DNA of 12,691 nt from Hyphomicrobium sp. (lineage in GTDB: Bacteria > Pseudomonadota > Alphaproteobacteria > Rhizobiales > Hyphomicrobiaceae): assembly GCA_030598645.1 (NCBI GenBank), contig JAUVPN010000033.1, forward strand, positions 1 to 12,691. The letters are read 5' to 3'. The notes beneath the pieces are model-generated. The model was not told the origin of the DNA, ran no database searches, and worked only from the letters and a program-made list of their open reading frames with translations. The position numbers and the translations under genes were made by a program. Below, piece by piece: positions 6,362 to 12,691 of this stretch (the first letter of the stretch is position 1; every line of letters starts with the position of its first letter).

Positions 6362-7744
6362 ATGTCGACACGTCAAGAAGGCGCGCCAAGCCTCATCGCG
6401 CGCTCGCGAGACGATCTGGTGGCTTGGATCGCGGAGGGTTGTAAGCCGAAGGAGAACTGGCGGATCGGAACCGAGCACGAGAAGTTTGCATTCCACACCG
6501 GCACTCTGACTCCGGTGCCTTACGAAGGCGAGCGCAGTATCCGTGCATTGATGGATGCCCTGATCGACCGCTTCGGTTGGGAGCCCATTCACGAGGGTCA
6601 TCGGGTAATTGCTTTGACGCGGCCTGAGGGTGCAAAAGGGGGCACCATAAGCTTAGAGCCGGGGGGGCAGTTCGAATTGTCTGGCGCGGCGCTGTGCAAC
6701 CTGCACGAAACCCATGAGGAGACAGAGAGACACTTCTGCGAAGTTCTCAATGTTGGCGAGGCGCTAAGTATCGGGTTTTTGGGCCTTGGATTTTCGCCCA
6801 AGTGGACACTTGCAGAAACCCCGCGGATGCCCAAAGATCGCTATGCGATAATGACACGCTTCATGCCCGAAGTCGGAACGCGCGGTCTCGACATGATGTA
6901 TCGGACCGCTACCATTCAGGTGAACGTCGATTTTTCGGACGAAGCCGACATGGTCAAGAAGCTGCGCGTTTCGCTCGCATTGCAGCCAGTGGTTACGGCG
7001 CTGTTCGCTTCCTCGCCATTCACCGAAGGACGACCCAACGGCTTCAAATCTCTGCGTAGCGAGATCTGGCGTGACACGGATCCAGCGCGGACGGGTATGC
7101 TGCCGTTCGCCTTTGATGCTGGCATGGGCTTTGAGCGCTATACGGACTATGCCCTCAACGTGCCAATGTATTTCGTCTATCGTGCCGGCCGTTACATTGA
7201 CGCTGCGGGCGCCTCCTTCAGGGATTTCTTGGCCGGGCGGCTGGCAAATCTCCCTGGAGAGAGGCCGACGCTCGATGACTGGTCGGATCATCTTACGACA
7301 TTATTTCCCGAGGTGCGCTTGAAGCGCTTTTTGGAGATGCGCGGTGCCGACGGAGGGCCGTGGCAGCGGGTCTGCGCCCTGCCCGCGCTTTGGGTTGGGT
7401 TGCTTTATGACAAAGATGCGCTGGATGCGGCCTGGACGCTTGTCAAAGATTGGACCACTCACGAACGCGCGACGTTGCGTCAGGAAGTGCCGCGTTCTGC
7501 CCTTGCCACTCGCTTTCGAGAGACGACTGTCCAAGATATCGCGCGTGAAGTATTGCAGATTGCACGCAAGGGTTTGCGAGCCCGGCACCTTCTCAACGCC
7601 GTTGGTCAAGACGAGACTATTCATCTTGACGCACTGGAAGAGGTTGTGGCGAGTGGAAGAACGCTCGCAGATGAGCTATTGGAACGCTTCGCAGGCCCTT
7701 GGCACCAAGATATCGATCACGTCTTTGAAGAGTATGCCCTCTAA
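6362..7744 (+). CDS. gshA: Glutamate-cysteine ligase, plant/alphaproteobacterial type
   Basis: This enzyme performs the first step of glutathione synthesis, joining glutamate and cysteine with ATP to give gamma-glutamylcysteine in the cytoplasm. The 460-residue protein belongs to the GCS2 family shared by plants and alphaproteobacteria. Recognisable blocks in order are IGTEHEKF (35-42), ISLEPGGQFELSGA (96-109), DMMYRTATIQVNVDFS (177-192), SEIWRDTDPARTG (233-245) and EVRLKRFLEMRGADGG (317-332). The ATG at 6362 is preceded by GAAAGG with a six-base gap. It lies downstream of rsmE, an arrangement I recall as common in Hyphomicrobiales; the 175-base gap allows its own promoter. The stop overlaps a short palindrome. 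A run of seven G at 6661-6667 lies inside the gene, in frame. Confidence 0.95.
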   Translation: MSTRQEGAPSLIARSRDDLVAWIAEGCKPKENWRIGTEHEKFAFHTGTLTPVPYEGERSIRALMDALIDRFGWEPIHEGHRVIALTRPEGAKGGTISLEPGGQFELSGAALCNLHETHEETERHFCEVLNVGEALSIGFLGLGFSPKWTLAETPRMPKDRYAIMTRFMPEVGTRGLDMMYRTATIQVNVDFSDEADMVKKLRVSLALQPVVTALFASSPFTEGRPNGFKSLRSEIWRDTDPARTGMLPFAFDAGMGFERYTDYALNVPMYFVYRAGRYIDAAGASFRDFLAGRLANLPGERPTLDDWSDHLTTLFPEVRLKRFLEMRGADGGPWQRVCALPALWVGLLYDKDALDAAWTLVKDWTTHERATLRQEVPRSALATRFRETTVQDIAREVLQIARKGLRARHLLNAVGQDETIHLDALEEVVASGRTLADELLERFAGPWHQDIDHVFEEYAL

Positions 7745-7795
7745 GGCTTTAAAGCCTGGTTGTCTCACTTGGACGAACTAAGTGCATCCAAGTGA
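7744..7795 (+). terminator. Two adjacent inverted repeats just after gshA, possible transcript end
   Basis: AGGCTTTAAAGCCT (7744-7757) is a perfect 14-base palindrome starting on the last base of the gshA stop. It is followed by TCACTTGGA (7765-7773), a 13-base spacer and TCCAAGTGA (7787-7795), a perfect 9-pair hairpin. Neither is followed by a T-run, so they are not textbook intrinsic terminators; 3'-end processing or protection is equally possible. Confidence 0.4.
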
Positions 7796-8052
7796 AATGT
7801 GAAACAGCTTTACGCCCTTGATTTGGAGTAAGATTCAAGATTTCACCGTGGACCGCCTGGGCTCGAGGAATAGTTCGATCAAGATCGATCTTGCCCTAGC
7901 GCGTCGGTTCAGGTTGTGTTCATTCTGTGGCGGGCTAAGTACGTCTACGGGTGGCGACGAGGCCTCTCTTGTTGGACCTACATTTCAAAGGGATAAACGC
8001 GCCCGCGCACGCTTTCAGGCGAGGGGAGAGTGGTCAGGTGGTTGATAGCAGA
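7745..8052. other. Intergenic region with short inverted repeats between gshA and the Cys-rich protein gene
   Basis: About 308 bases without a supportable gene; the open frames here resemble no family and contain no signal. It holds three perfect inverted repeats (listed separately) and, near its end, a purine-rich ribosome site GAGGGGAGAG at 8021-8030. No confident promoter was identified. Confidence 0.6.
7880..7893. promoter_or_regulatory. 14-base perfect palindrome, candidate operator
   Basis: CAAGATCGATCTTG reads identically on both strands. It lies about 160 bases upstream of the Cys-rich protein gene in a region with no gene, which fits a regulator-binding site. A palindrome of this length is suggestive but not proof, and no cognate regulator is identified. 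Confidence 0.3.
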
Positions 8053-8250
8053 ATGACTTTGGTACCGATGAGGTGGGCTGTTTGCATGGTGCTTTTGGCT
8101 GGCATCAGTCTGCTCGGCCCGGAGTCGGCCTCGGCGGCAAGCTGCGGTGCGCAATGCAAGAAGGCATTCAATCAGTGCAGAATCTCGACCAAAGGTTCAC
8201 CGTCTTGCGATAAGCAGTTCACCAAGTGCATGCAGCGCTGCAGAAACTGA
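8053..8250 (+). CDS. Small exported cysteine-rich protein, function unknown
   Basis: A 65-residue precursor with a clear Sec signal peptide: short basic n-region ending MRW, hydrophobic core AVCMVLLAGISLLG, and a signal peptidase I site ESASA|A around residues 24-29. The mature part is about 37 residues, basic, with six cysteines spaced C-x3-C-x6-C-x9-C-x6-C-x3-C, the same in both directions. Two halves (QCKKAFNQC and CDKQFTKC) look alike, suggesting a helical hairpin held by disulfides in the periplasm. I do not recognise a named family. ATG 8053 was chosen, with AGGTGG eleven bases upstream. An in-frame GTG at 8038 with a better-placed GGAG (nine-base gap) and ATG 8068 are alternatives; all give the same mature protein. 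It converges on the cytochrome c gene. Confidence 0.7.
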   Translation: MTLVPMRWAVCMVLLAGISLLGPESASAASCGAQCKKAFNQCRISTKGSPSCDKQFTKCMQRCRN

Positions 8251-8259
8251 TTGCGAATG

Positions 8260-8283
8260 AGCAGGCAGGCCTGGCTATTTTTG
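8260..8283 (+). terminator. Candidate intrinsic terminator after the Cys-rich protein gene
   Basis: AGCAGG (8260-8265), loop CAGG and CCTGGCT (8270-8276) form a 6-pair stem with one bulged G, followed by ATTTTTG. It begins nine bases after the stop at 8250. The T-run overlaps the last codons of the convergent cytochrome c gene. Confidence 0.5.
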
Positions 8284-8655
8284 CGTCTTCAAGTAGGCGA
8301 TGAGGTTCTTAAGCGCAGCCCTATTCTTCACGCCGCCGAACGCCATGACGCCATTGGGCAGAAAGGTGTCGGGCGACTCGAGGTAGGCTGATAGGCTCTG
8401 GTCGTTCCAGACCAGACCTTTAGCCGCTGCCTGTTTCATGGCCTTTGAATAATTGAAATCGGGAAGTGACGCGGCCTTGCGCCCGACGATCCCATTTAGC
8501 TCAGGTCCCGCCTTGTTTCGCGCCCCGGGGCCAACTGCGTGGCAGGCGCGACATTGATTGAAGACCAACTCGCCCTGTGAAGCATCTTGCGCCCAAGCTG
8601 GCGTAGTACCAGAGATCACAGTGATCGAGCTCGCGAGACGTAACATCCTTTTCAT
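8275..8655 (-). CDS. Periplasmic class I c-type cytochrome
   Basis: A 126-residue precursor with a Sec signal peptide (about 22 residues, ending AWA|QDAS). The mature protein is a mono-haem class I cytochrome c: haem-binding CRACH at 35-39, KAGPELNGIVGR at 48-59 after the haem, a YSKAM helix start at 69-73, and the likely axial Met104 in NGVMAFGG. This is the soluble cytochrome c2/c550 type that shuttles electrons in the periplasm. The start at ATG 8655 is supported by a strong GGGAGGGG with a nine-base gap. It lies 113 bases downstream of the lysR gene on the same strand, so it may be read through from it or have its own promoter. Its electron partner cannot be told from sequence. Confidence 0.93.
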   Translation of the reverse strand: MKRMLRLASSITVISGTTPAWAQDASQGELVFNQCRACHAVGPGARNKAGPELNGIVGRKAASLPDFNYSKAMKQAAAKGLVWNDQSLSAYLESPDTFLPNGVMAFGGVKNRAALKNLIAYLKTQK

Positions 8656-8768
8656 GCTCTCGTACCCCTCCCTGCGGCGCGCATGAACAAATGCTGCACC
8701 AGAACTAAGATCAGCACGGATTCTTGACGCATAAATGTGTCCAATAGTCAGTGCAGAGGTAATTTTGA

Positions 8769-9734
8769 TCAGCGTGCGGCAACAACCTTCAGCTCCTTAC
8801 TTGGGACAGGGCCGGTGCTCGGCTGAGCGGAGTTGAAGGCCGTATCCCAATAAGGTTCGGGTCCATAAAGCTCTGAGAGAAACTCGATAAATACGTCGAC
8901 CCTAGCTGGCATGAACTCGCGAGAAGGATAGACCGCGTAGACCGCTAGGTTCGGCGACCCGTGATACTGCGGCATCACCACCTTGAGCTCGCCGCTCTTG
9001 ACCTCATCACCCACTTCCCAAGTTGACCGGAGGCCAAGTCCCAATCCTGAGAGCAGCGCCTCCCGAATGAGCTCGCCTGAATTAGCGCGGATGTTGCCGT
9101 TGGCACGGATATGGCGGCTGCCCTCGGGACCTTCAATCCGCCAGACTTCCTGCGCTCTCGCCGAAATGCAATTGTGGAGAACAAGGTCGGTTAGCTTTTT
9201 TGGGGTGCCGAATATGTCCAAATAAGAGGGCGCAGCGCATAGCATGCGCTTGTCCGGTGCTAACTTACGAGCAACTAGTGAGGAGTCTTCAAGCTCTCCA
9301 ATTCGTATGGCGACGTCGAAGCCCTCACGGACGATGTCGACAAATTCGTCGGTGAGGTTGAAGTCAAGCTCGATGTCGGGATAGCGAGACAGAAACTTGT
9401 CAAGATAAGGCGCCACATGAAACCGCGTGAATGTTGTGGGCGCGGTGATTTTTAACTGACCACGGTGCTTGGTAATGCGCCGGCCGATAAAGTCTTCCGC
9501 CTCTTCGCAAAGGTTCAGAATGTCGACAACCCTTTTCAAATAACCCGCGCCTGTTTCAGTCAACGTCAAATGACGCGTCGTGCGCTGGAAAAGGCGTGTG
9601 CCAAGTTGATCCTCAAGCTGGCTGATACGTTTCGAGACGACGGCTGGGGAGAGCCCCATCTCACGGCCAGCCGCCGACATATTGCCGGTGCGCGCAACGC
9701 GTGCGAAGATGTCAAGATCGCCAATAGCGGTCAC
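8769..9734 (-). CDS. LysR-type transcriptional regulator
   Basis: A 321-residue LysR-family regulator. The N-terminal winged helix-turn-helix (about 1-60) contains GNMSAAGREMGLSPAVVSKRI (from residue 17), then QLEDQLGTRLFQRTTRHLTLTE. A linker helix follows, and then the periplasmic-binding-like effector domain from about 90 to 295 (GQLKITAPTTF ... FDVAIRIGEL). The C-terminal 20 or so residues are an ordinary tail. The start is GTG at 9734, with AGGA six bases upstream; no better ATG lies in frame nearby. It is transcribed away from glcD with 216 bases between them, the classic LysR arrangement for regulating the divergent neighbour and itself. The effector is unknown; control of glycolate use is inferred from position only. 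Confidence 0.93.
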   Translation of the reverse strand: MTAIGDLDIFARVARTGNMSAAGREMGLSPAVVSKRISQLEDQLGTRLFQRTTRHLTLTETGAGYLKRVVDILNLCEEAEDFIGRRITKHRGQLKITAPTTFTRFHVAPYLDKFLSRYPDIELDFNLTDEFVDIVREGFDVAIRIGELEDSSLVARKLAPDKRMLCAAPSYLDIFGTPKKLTDLVLHNCISARAQEVWRIEGPEGSRHIRANGNIRANSGELIREALLSGLGLGLRSTWEVGDEVKSGELKVVMPQYHGSPNLAVYAVYPSREFMPARVDVFIEFLSELYGPEPYWDTAFNSAQPSTGPVPSKELKVVAAR

Positions 9735-9756
9735 TTGTATTCCTGCAGATAGCTTT

Positions 9757-9773
9757 GGCTCCTCGCGGGAGCC
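9757..9773. promoter_or_regulatory. Short dyad GGCTCC-N5-GGAGCC upstream of lysR
   Basis: A perfect 6-base inverted repeat with a 5-base spacer, 23 bases from the lysR GTG start in the lysR-glcD divergent region. It could be a regulator site or a hairpin in the lysR leader. It lacks the T-N11-A form usual for LysR boxes, so assignment is tentative. Confidence 0.25.
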
Positions 9774-9950
9774 GAGTGTTTGTGAATGATCGTAAGAGCT
9801 GCGAGTTGATGACTCTATAACTTTCAGTGAGTTCAGGAATACCTGTACTCATGTCCTATTGTGACTGTGATGACTACGACATTCCTGGCATCAATTCCAA
9901 CGTGCAAATTGAACGACAGTCGGTGACGGAGTCGATTGGGAGATTTTTGA

Positions 9951-11405
9951 ATGTCGCCAACGCGTTTGCCAGAACCCGACCAGGAAGTGCTCGCAGGTTC
10001 AAGCGTGATTATCAAGGCTCTTGAGCAGATCGTTACCCCAGACGCTGTAATCTCGGACGAGGAAGGCCGGCGTGCCTTTGAGACCGACGCCCTCACCGCA
10101 TATCGTCGGTTGCCGATTGCAGTGGTGTTGGCTCGTAGTACTGAGGAGGTGTCAAAAGTTCTTAAGTACTGCCACAAAAACCGTATCAAGGTTGTGCCGC
10201 GGGGAGCGGGGACCTCGCTCTCAGGCGGCGCGCTCCCTGCCGAAGATGCCATCGTTATTGGTGTTTCCAAAATGAATCGCGTTCTCGAAGTGGACTACGA
10301 GAATCGCACGATTCGGGTGCAGACGGGGATCACCAACCTCGCGATTTCGGAGGCAGTTGGCGCACATGGTTTTTTTTATGCTCCCGACCCGTCGAGCCAG
10401 CTTGCATGCACGCTGGCGGGTAATTTAGCAATGAACTCAGGAGGTGCGCACTGCCTAAAGTACGGCGTCACGACCAACAATGTTCTGGGTGTGAAAATCG
10501 TTACGATGGGTGGCGAGGTCATCGAAGTGGGGGGGGCTCATCTTGACTCTGAGGGCTACGATTTGTTGGCGCTCATCATCGGGTCGGAAGGCCAGTTCGG
10601 GATCATAACTGAAGCGACGGTACGAATTCTCCCCAAGGCGGAATCGGCACGACCAATTATGTTGGGCTTCGAGACCTGCGAAGCTGCCGGTCAGTGCGTC
10701 GCCGCTATAATTGCCTCGGGTATTATTCCTGTCGCCATTGAGTTCATGGATAAGCCAGCCATCGAAGTCACTGAAGCCTTCGCCAATGCTGGCTATCCCT
10801 GCGACGTCGAAGCGCTGCTGATTGTGGAGGTGGAAGGCTCCGAGGAAGAGATTAATCGGCTTTTGAGCGACATCGTAGACATTGCCAGGCCATTCGAGCC
10901 GAAGGCGGTCGAGGAAAGCACTTCCTCTGAGCAAAGTGCGCGCATCTGGAAGGGGCGGAAGTCAGCGTTTGGCGCATTCGGAAGGATCTCCGACTACTAC
11001 TGCATGGACGGCACAATACCGCTCTCGCGGCTGGCCGAGGTTCTTCCCAAGATCTCGCAAATATGCGCCGGCAAGGGGCTCAAAGTCGCCAACGTTTTCC
11101 ATGCGGGCGACGGCAACCTGCATCCGCTTATCCTCTATGACGCCAACAACGAGGACGAGGCGCGAAAGGCGGAACTTGCTGGCGCAGAGATATTGAAGCT
11201 ATGTGTGGACGTAGGTGGGTGTCTAACCGGCGAGCATGGCATCGGCATCGAGAAACGCGATCTCATGCGTGTGCAGTTCTCCGAGGCCGATCTTAACCTG
11301 CAGATGCGCATTAGAAGTGTGTTCGACCCGGATTGTCTGTTGAATCCGGGCAAGGTGTTCCCGCTCGATGCGAGCAAGAACACAGGTGCGGTTGAAGCCG
11401 CCTGA
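9951..11405 (+). CDS. glcD: Glycolate oxidase subunit GlcD (FAD-linked 2-hydroxyacid dehydrogenase)
   Basis: The catalytic flavoprotein subunit oxidises glycolate (and often D-lactate) to glyoxylate. The 484-residue product is of the PCMH FAD-linked oxidase family. The FAD-binding loop PRGAGTSLSGG is at 83-93, APDPSSQ at 144-150, GNLAMNSGG at 157-165 and IIGSEGQFGIIT at 209-220. The C-terminal domain has HAGDGNLHP at 384-392 and GEHGIGIEKR at 427-436, and it closes with LNPGKVFP near 461. Length is close to E. coli GlcD. ATG 9951 has GGGAG eight bases upstream. glcE follows after 12 bases and glcF after that, so this is a glcDEF operon. The gene contains 8-base T (10370-10377) and G (10529-10536) runs, both in frame. 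Related D-lactate dehydrogenases are the main alternative, but the glcE/glcF context favours glycolate. Confidence 0.95.
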   Translation: MSPTRLPEPDQEVLAGSSVIIKALEQIVTPDAVISDEEGRRAFETDALTAYRRLPIAVVLARSTEEVSKVLKYCHKNRIKVVPRGAGTSLSGGALPAEDAIVIGVSKMNRVLEVDYENRTIRVQTGITNLAISEAVGAHGFFYAPDPSSQLACTLAGNLAMNSGGAHCLKYGVTTNNVLGVKIVTMGGEVIEVGGAHLDSEGYDLLALIIGSEGQFGIITEATVRILPKAESARPIMLGFETCEAAGQCVAAIIASGIIPVAIEFMDKPAIEVTEAFANAGYPCDVEALLIVEVEGSEEEINRLLSDIVDIARPFEPKAVEESTSSEQSARIWKGRKSAFGAFGRISDYYCMDGTIPLSRLAEVLPKISQICAGKGLKVANVFHAGDGNLHPLILYDANNEDEARKAELAGAEILKLCVDVGGCLTGEHGIGIEKRDLMRVQFSEADLNLQMRIRSVFDPDCLLNPGKVFPLDASKNTGAVEAA

Positions 11406-11417
11406 GGAGAATAGTAT

Positions 11418-12638
11418 TTGAGCGAACTGCTGAGGCCGGCGGCCGATTGGGAACTCCAGCAAATGGTGTCGGGTTGCGCCGAGAGGGGGCTTGCAATCGA
11501 AGTGGTCGGTTCCGGCTCCAAGCGGGCCATCGGCCGTCCTATCGAAAGCGCTGTGACTTTGACAACGAGTTCCTTGCGCGGGATTGCTCTCTATGAGCCG
11601 ACCGAACTCGTTATGTCGGTGGCCGCCGGTACCCCGCTGTCAGCGATCGAGTTGGAACTCGCCGGACGCGGGCAGATGCTGGCATTCGAGCCGATCGACG
11701 TAGGCCCGACGACTGGTGGGCCCCAGGGAGGGCAAACCATGGGTGCCGTTTTTGCGACCAATCTATCTGGTGCTCGGCGCATTCAGTCCGGTGCAGCACG
11801 TGATCACTTGTTAGGTGTAAAGGGCGTCAACGGTCGGGCCGAACTCTTCCAGGCCGGTGGTCGGGTGATGAAAAACGTGGCCGGCTATGATGTTTCGCGT
11901 GGCCTGACCGGTAGCTGGGGTACGCTAGCAGTCCTCACCCAAGTAACTTTCAAGGTGGTTCCCTGGCCTGAAGCGTCAGCGACGATCGTCTTTCTTGGTC
12001 TACCAGATGAGTTGGCAGTTGAGCTTCTTTGCACGGCCATGAGTCAGCCCCTCGAAGTCTCGGGCGCAGTACATCTGCAAGCCTCGGTGGCAGAGCGCCT
12101 CGATCATTCGGGCCTGAGTTCCATGGGTAAGTCGGTTACGGCGATAAGGGTAGAGAACTTTGCCCGCTCGGTTGCCACAAGAAAGGAGCGCTTGAAAGAG
12201 GGGCTCCGGGTCTATGGTAAGGCCATGGAACTCGACAACAGAGAGACATTGGAGTTCTGGAGCGAGCTGCGGCGTTTGTCCGTCATGCCTCATGGCCCGT
12301 CGCTGTTGTGGCGTATCTCCACCAAGCCAACGATGGCTCCAAAGCTAGTTACGGCGATTAAACGCCATATGCCGGTAAAGGCGTTCTACGATTGGTCAGG
12401 CGGTCTTGTATGGCTCGAGGTACCGGCTACCGCTGATGCTGGCACCGCAGAAATTCGTCGCATTGTGGCAATCCACGGCGGACACGCTACGCTGATCCGC
12501 GCTGATTCGAGCGTACGTGCTTCCGTCGAGGTCTTCCAGCCGCTTAGTTCAGCAGTTGAACGTTTGACACGTGGCCTAAAGGAAGCCTTCGATCCAGCTG
12601 GCATTCTCAATCCCGGCCGAATGTACGCCAATGTTTGA
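11418..12638 (+). CDS. glcE: Glycolate oxidase subunit GlcE (FAD-binding)
   Basis: The second flavoprotein-like subunit of the glycolate oxidase complex, 406 residues, related to GlcD but with a different C-terminal half. The FAD-binding part has VGSGSKRAIGR at 30-40, YEPTELVMSVAAGTPL at 59-74, GGPQGG at 100-105 and KNVAGYDVSRGL at 152-163 with GSWGTLAVLTQ after it. The C-terminus ends in ILNPGRM, typical for the family. The start is TTG at 11418-11420, supported by GAGGAG eight bases upstream and by the MSELLRP-type N-terminus. It begins 12 bases after glcD and ends 15 bases before glcF, so the three are co-transcribed. Somewhat longer than E. coli GlcE (350 residues). Confidence 0.94.
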   Translation: MSELLRPAADWELQQMVSGCAERGLAIEVVGSGSKRAIGRPIESAVTLTTSSLRGIALYEPTELVMSVAAGTPLSAIELELAGRGQMLAFEPIDVGPTTGGPQGGQTMGAVFATNLSGARRIQSGAARDHLLGVKGVNGRAELFQAGGRVMKNVAGYDVSRGLTGSWGTLAVLTQVTFKVVPWPEASATIVFLGLPDELAVELLCTAMSQPLEVSGAVHLQASVAERLDHSGLSSMGKSVTAIRVENFARSVATRKERLKEGLRVYGKAMELDNRETLEFWSELRRLSVMPHGPSLLWRISTKPTMAPKLVTAIKRHMPVKAFYDWSGGLVWLEVPATADAGTAEIRRIVAIHGGHATLIRADSSVRASVEVFQPLSSAVERLTRGLKEAFDPAGILNPGRMYANV

Positions 12639-12653
12639 GGGCAGCCGCAACTA

Positions 12654-12691
12654 ATGCAAACGCACTTCACCCCTGAACAGCTTAACAACCC
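12654..12691 (+). CDS. glcF: Glycolate oxidase iron-sulfur subunit GlcF, first 12 codons only
   Basis: ATG 12654 begins MQTHFTPEQLNN and runs off the window. This matches the GlcF N-terminus (MQTxF...QL), the subunit with two 4Fe-4S clusters that passes electrons from GlcDE towards the quinone pool. GAGGG lies 12 bases upstream, overlapping the glcE stop. The call rests on the short match plus the glcD-glcE context; the cysteine motifs are outside the window. Confidence 0.85.
   Translation, partial: MQTHFTPEQLNN

Noticed and set aside
6764..7291. Minus-strand open frame of 175 residues within gshA
   Set aside because: Antisense to conserved glutamate-cysteine ligase blocks, with no domain or ribosome site of its own.
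7818..8045. Plus-strand open frame of 75 residues ahead of the Cys-rich gene
   Set aside because: No signal, no domain and no ribosome site; it overlaps the ribosome site of the Cys-rich gene.
10455..10934. Minus-strand open frame of 159 residues within glcD
   Set aside because: Shadow of the glcD frame; the sense strand carries the FAD-oxidase motifs.

Overview
The window looks like chromosomal DNA of an alphaproteobacterium, most likely of the Hyphomicrobiales (Rhizobiales). The GC content is moderately high. DUF4170 beside an MsbA-type exporter, a DUF374 acyltransferase beside WaaA, and the ubiA / rsmE / gshA neighbourhood are, from general knowledge, typical of that group. I cannot name a genus.

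Layout. (1) Positions 1-4009 hold outer-membrane lipid A / LPS genes. On the minus strand are a DUF4170 gene and msbA, overlapping by 4 bases, and further on a DUF374 acyltransferase that continues in the same open frame into WaaA (Kdo transferase), which runs off the window edge. Between them, on the plus strand, sits a Cys-based protein phosphatase. (2) A 331-base gap (4010-4340) has no convincing gene but contains a 15-pair hairpin. (3) ubiA (minus) diverges from rsmE and gshA (plus): ubiquinone synthesis, 16S rRNA U1498 methylation, glutathione synthesis. (4) A second gap (7745-8052) has several short perfect inverted repeats. After it come a tiny exported Cys-rich protein (plus) and, convergent with it, a periplasmic class I cytochrome c (minus). 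(5) A LysR-type regulator (minus) diverges from glcD-glcE-glcF (plus), the three-subunit glycolate oxidase; only the first 12 codons of glcF are present.

How the genes relate. MsbA flips lipid A-core across the inner membrane, WaaA adds Kdo to the lipid A precursor, and DUF374 proteins are acyltransferase-like, so region 1 is an envelope-lipid locus. UbiA supplies the ubiquinone that probably accepts electrons from GlcDEF, but no operon links them. LysR is the natural candidate regulator of glcDEF by position only.

Most of the window is ordinary housekeeping content. The points worth a second look are the in-frame DUF374-WaaA fusion, the inverted phosphatase gene inside the lipid A locus, the small exported protein with mirror-symmetric cysteine spacing, and the unexplained hairpin at 4241-4280. 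I found no CRISPR array, tRNA, rRNA, IS element or phage gene.
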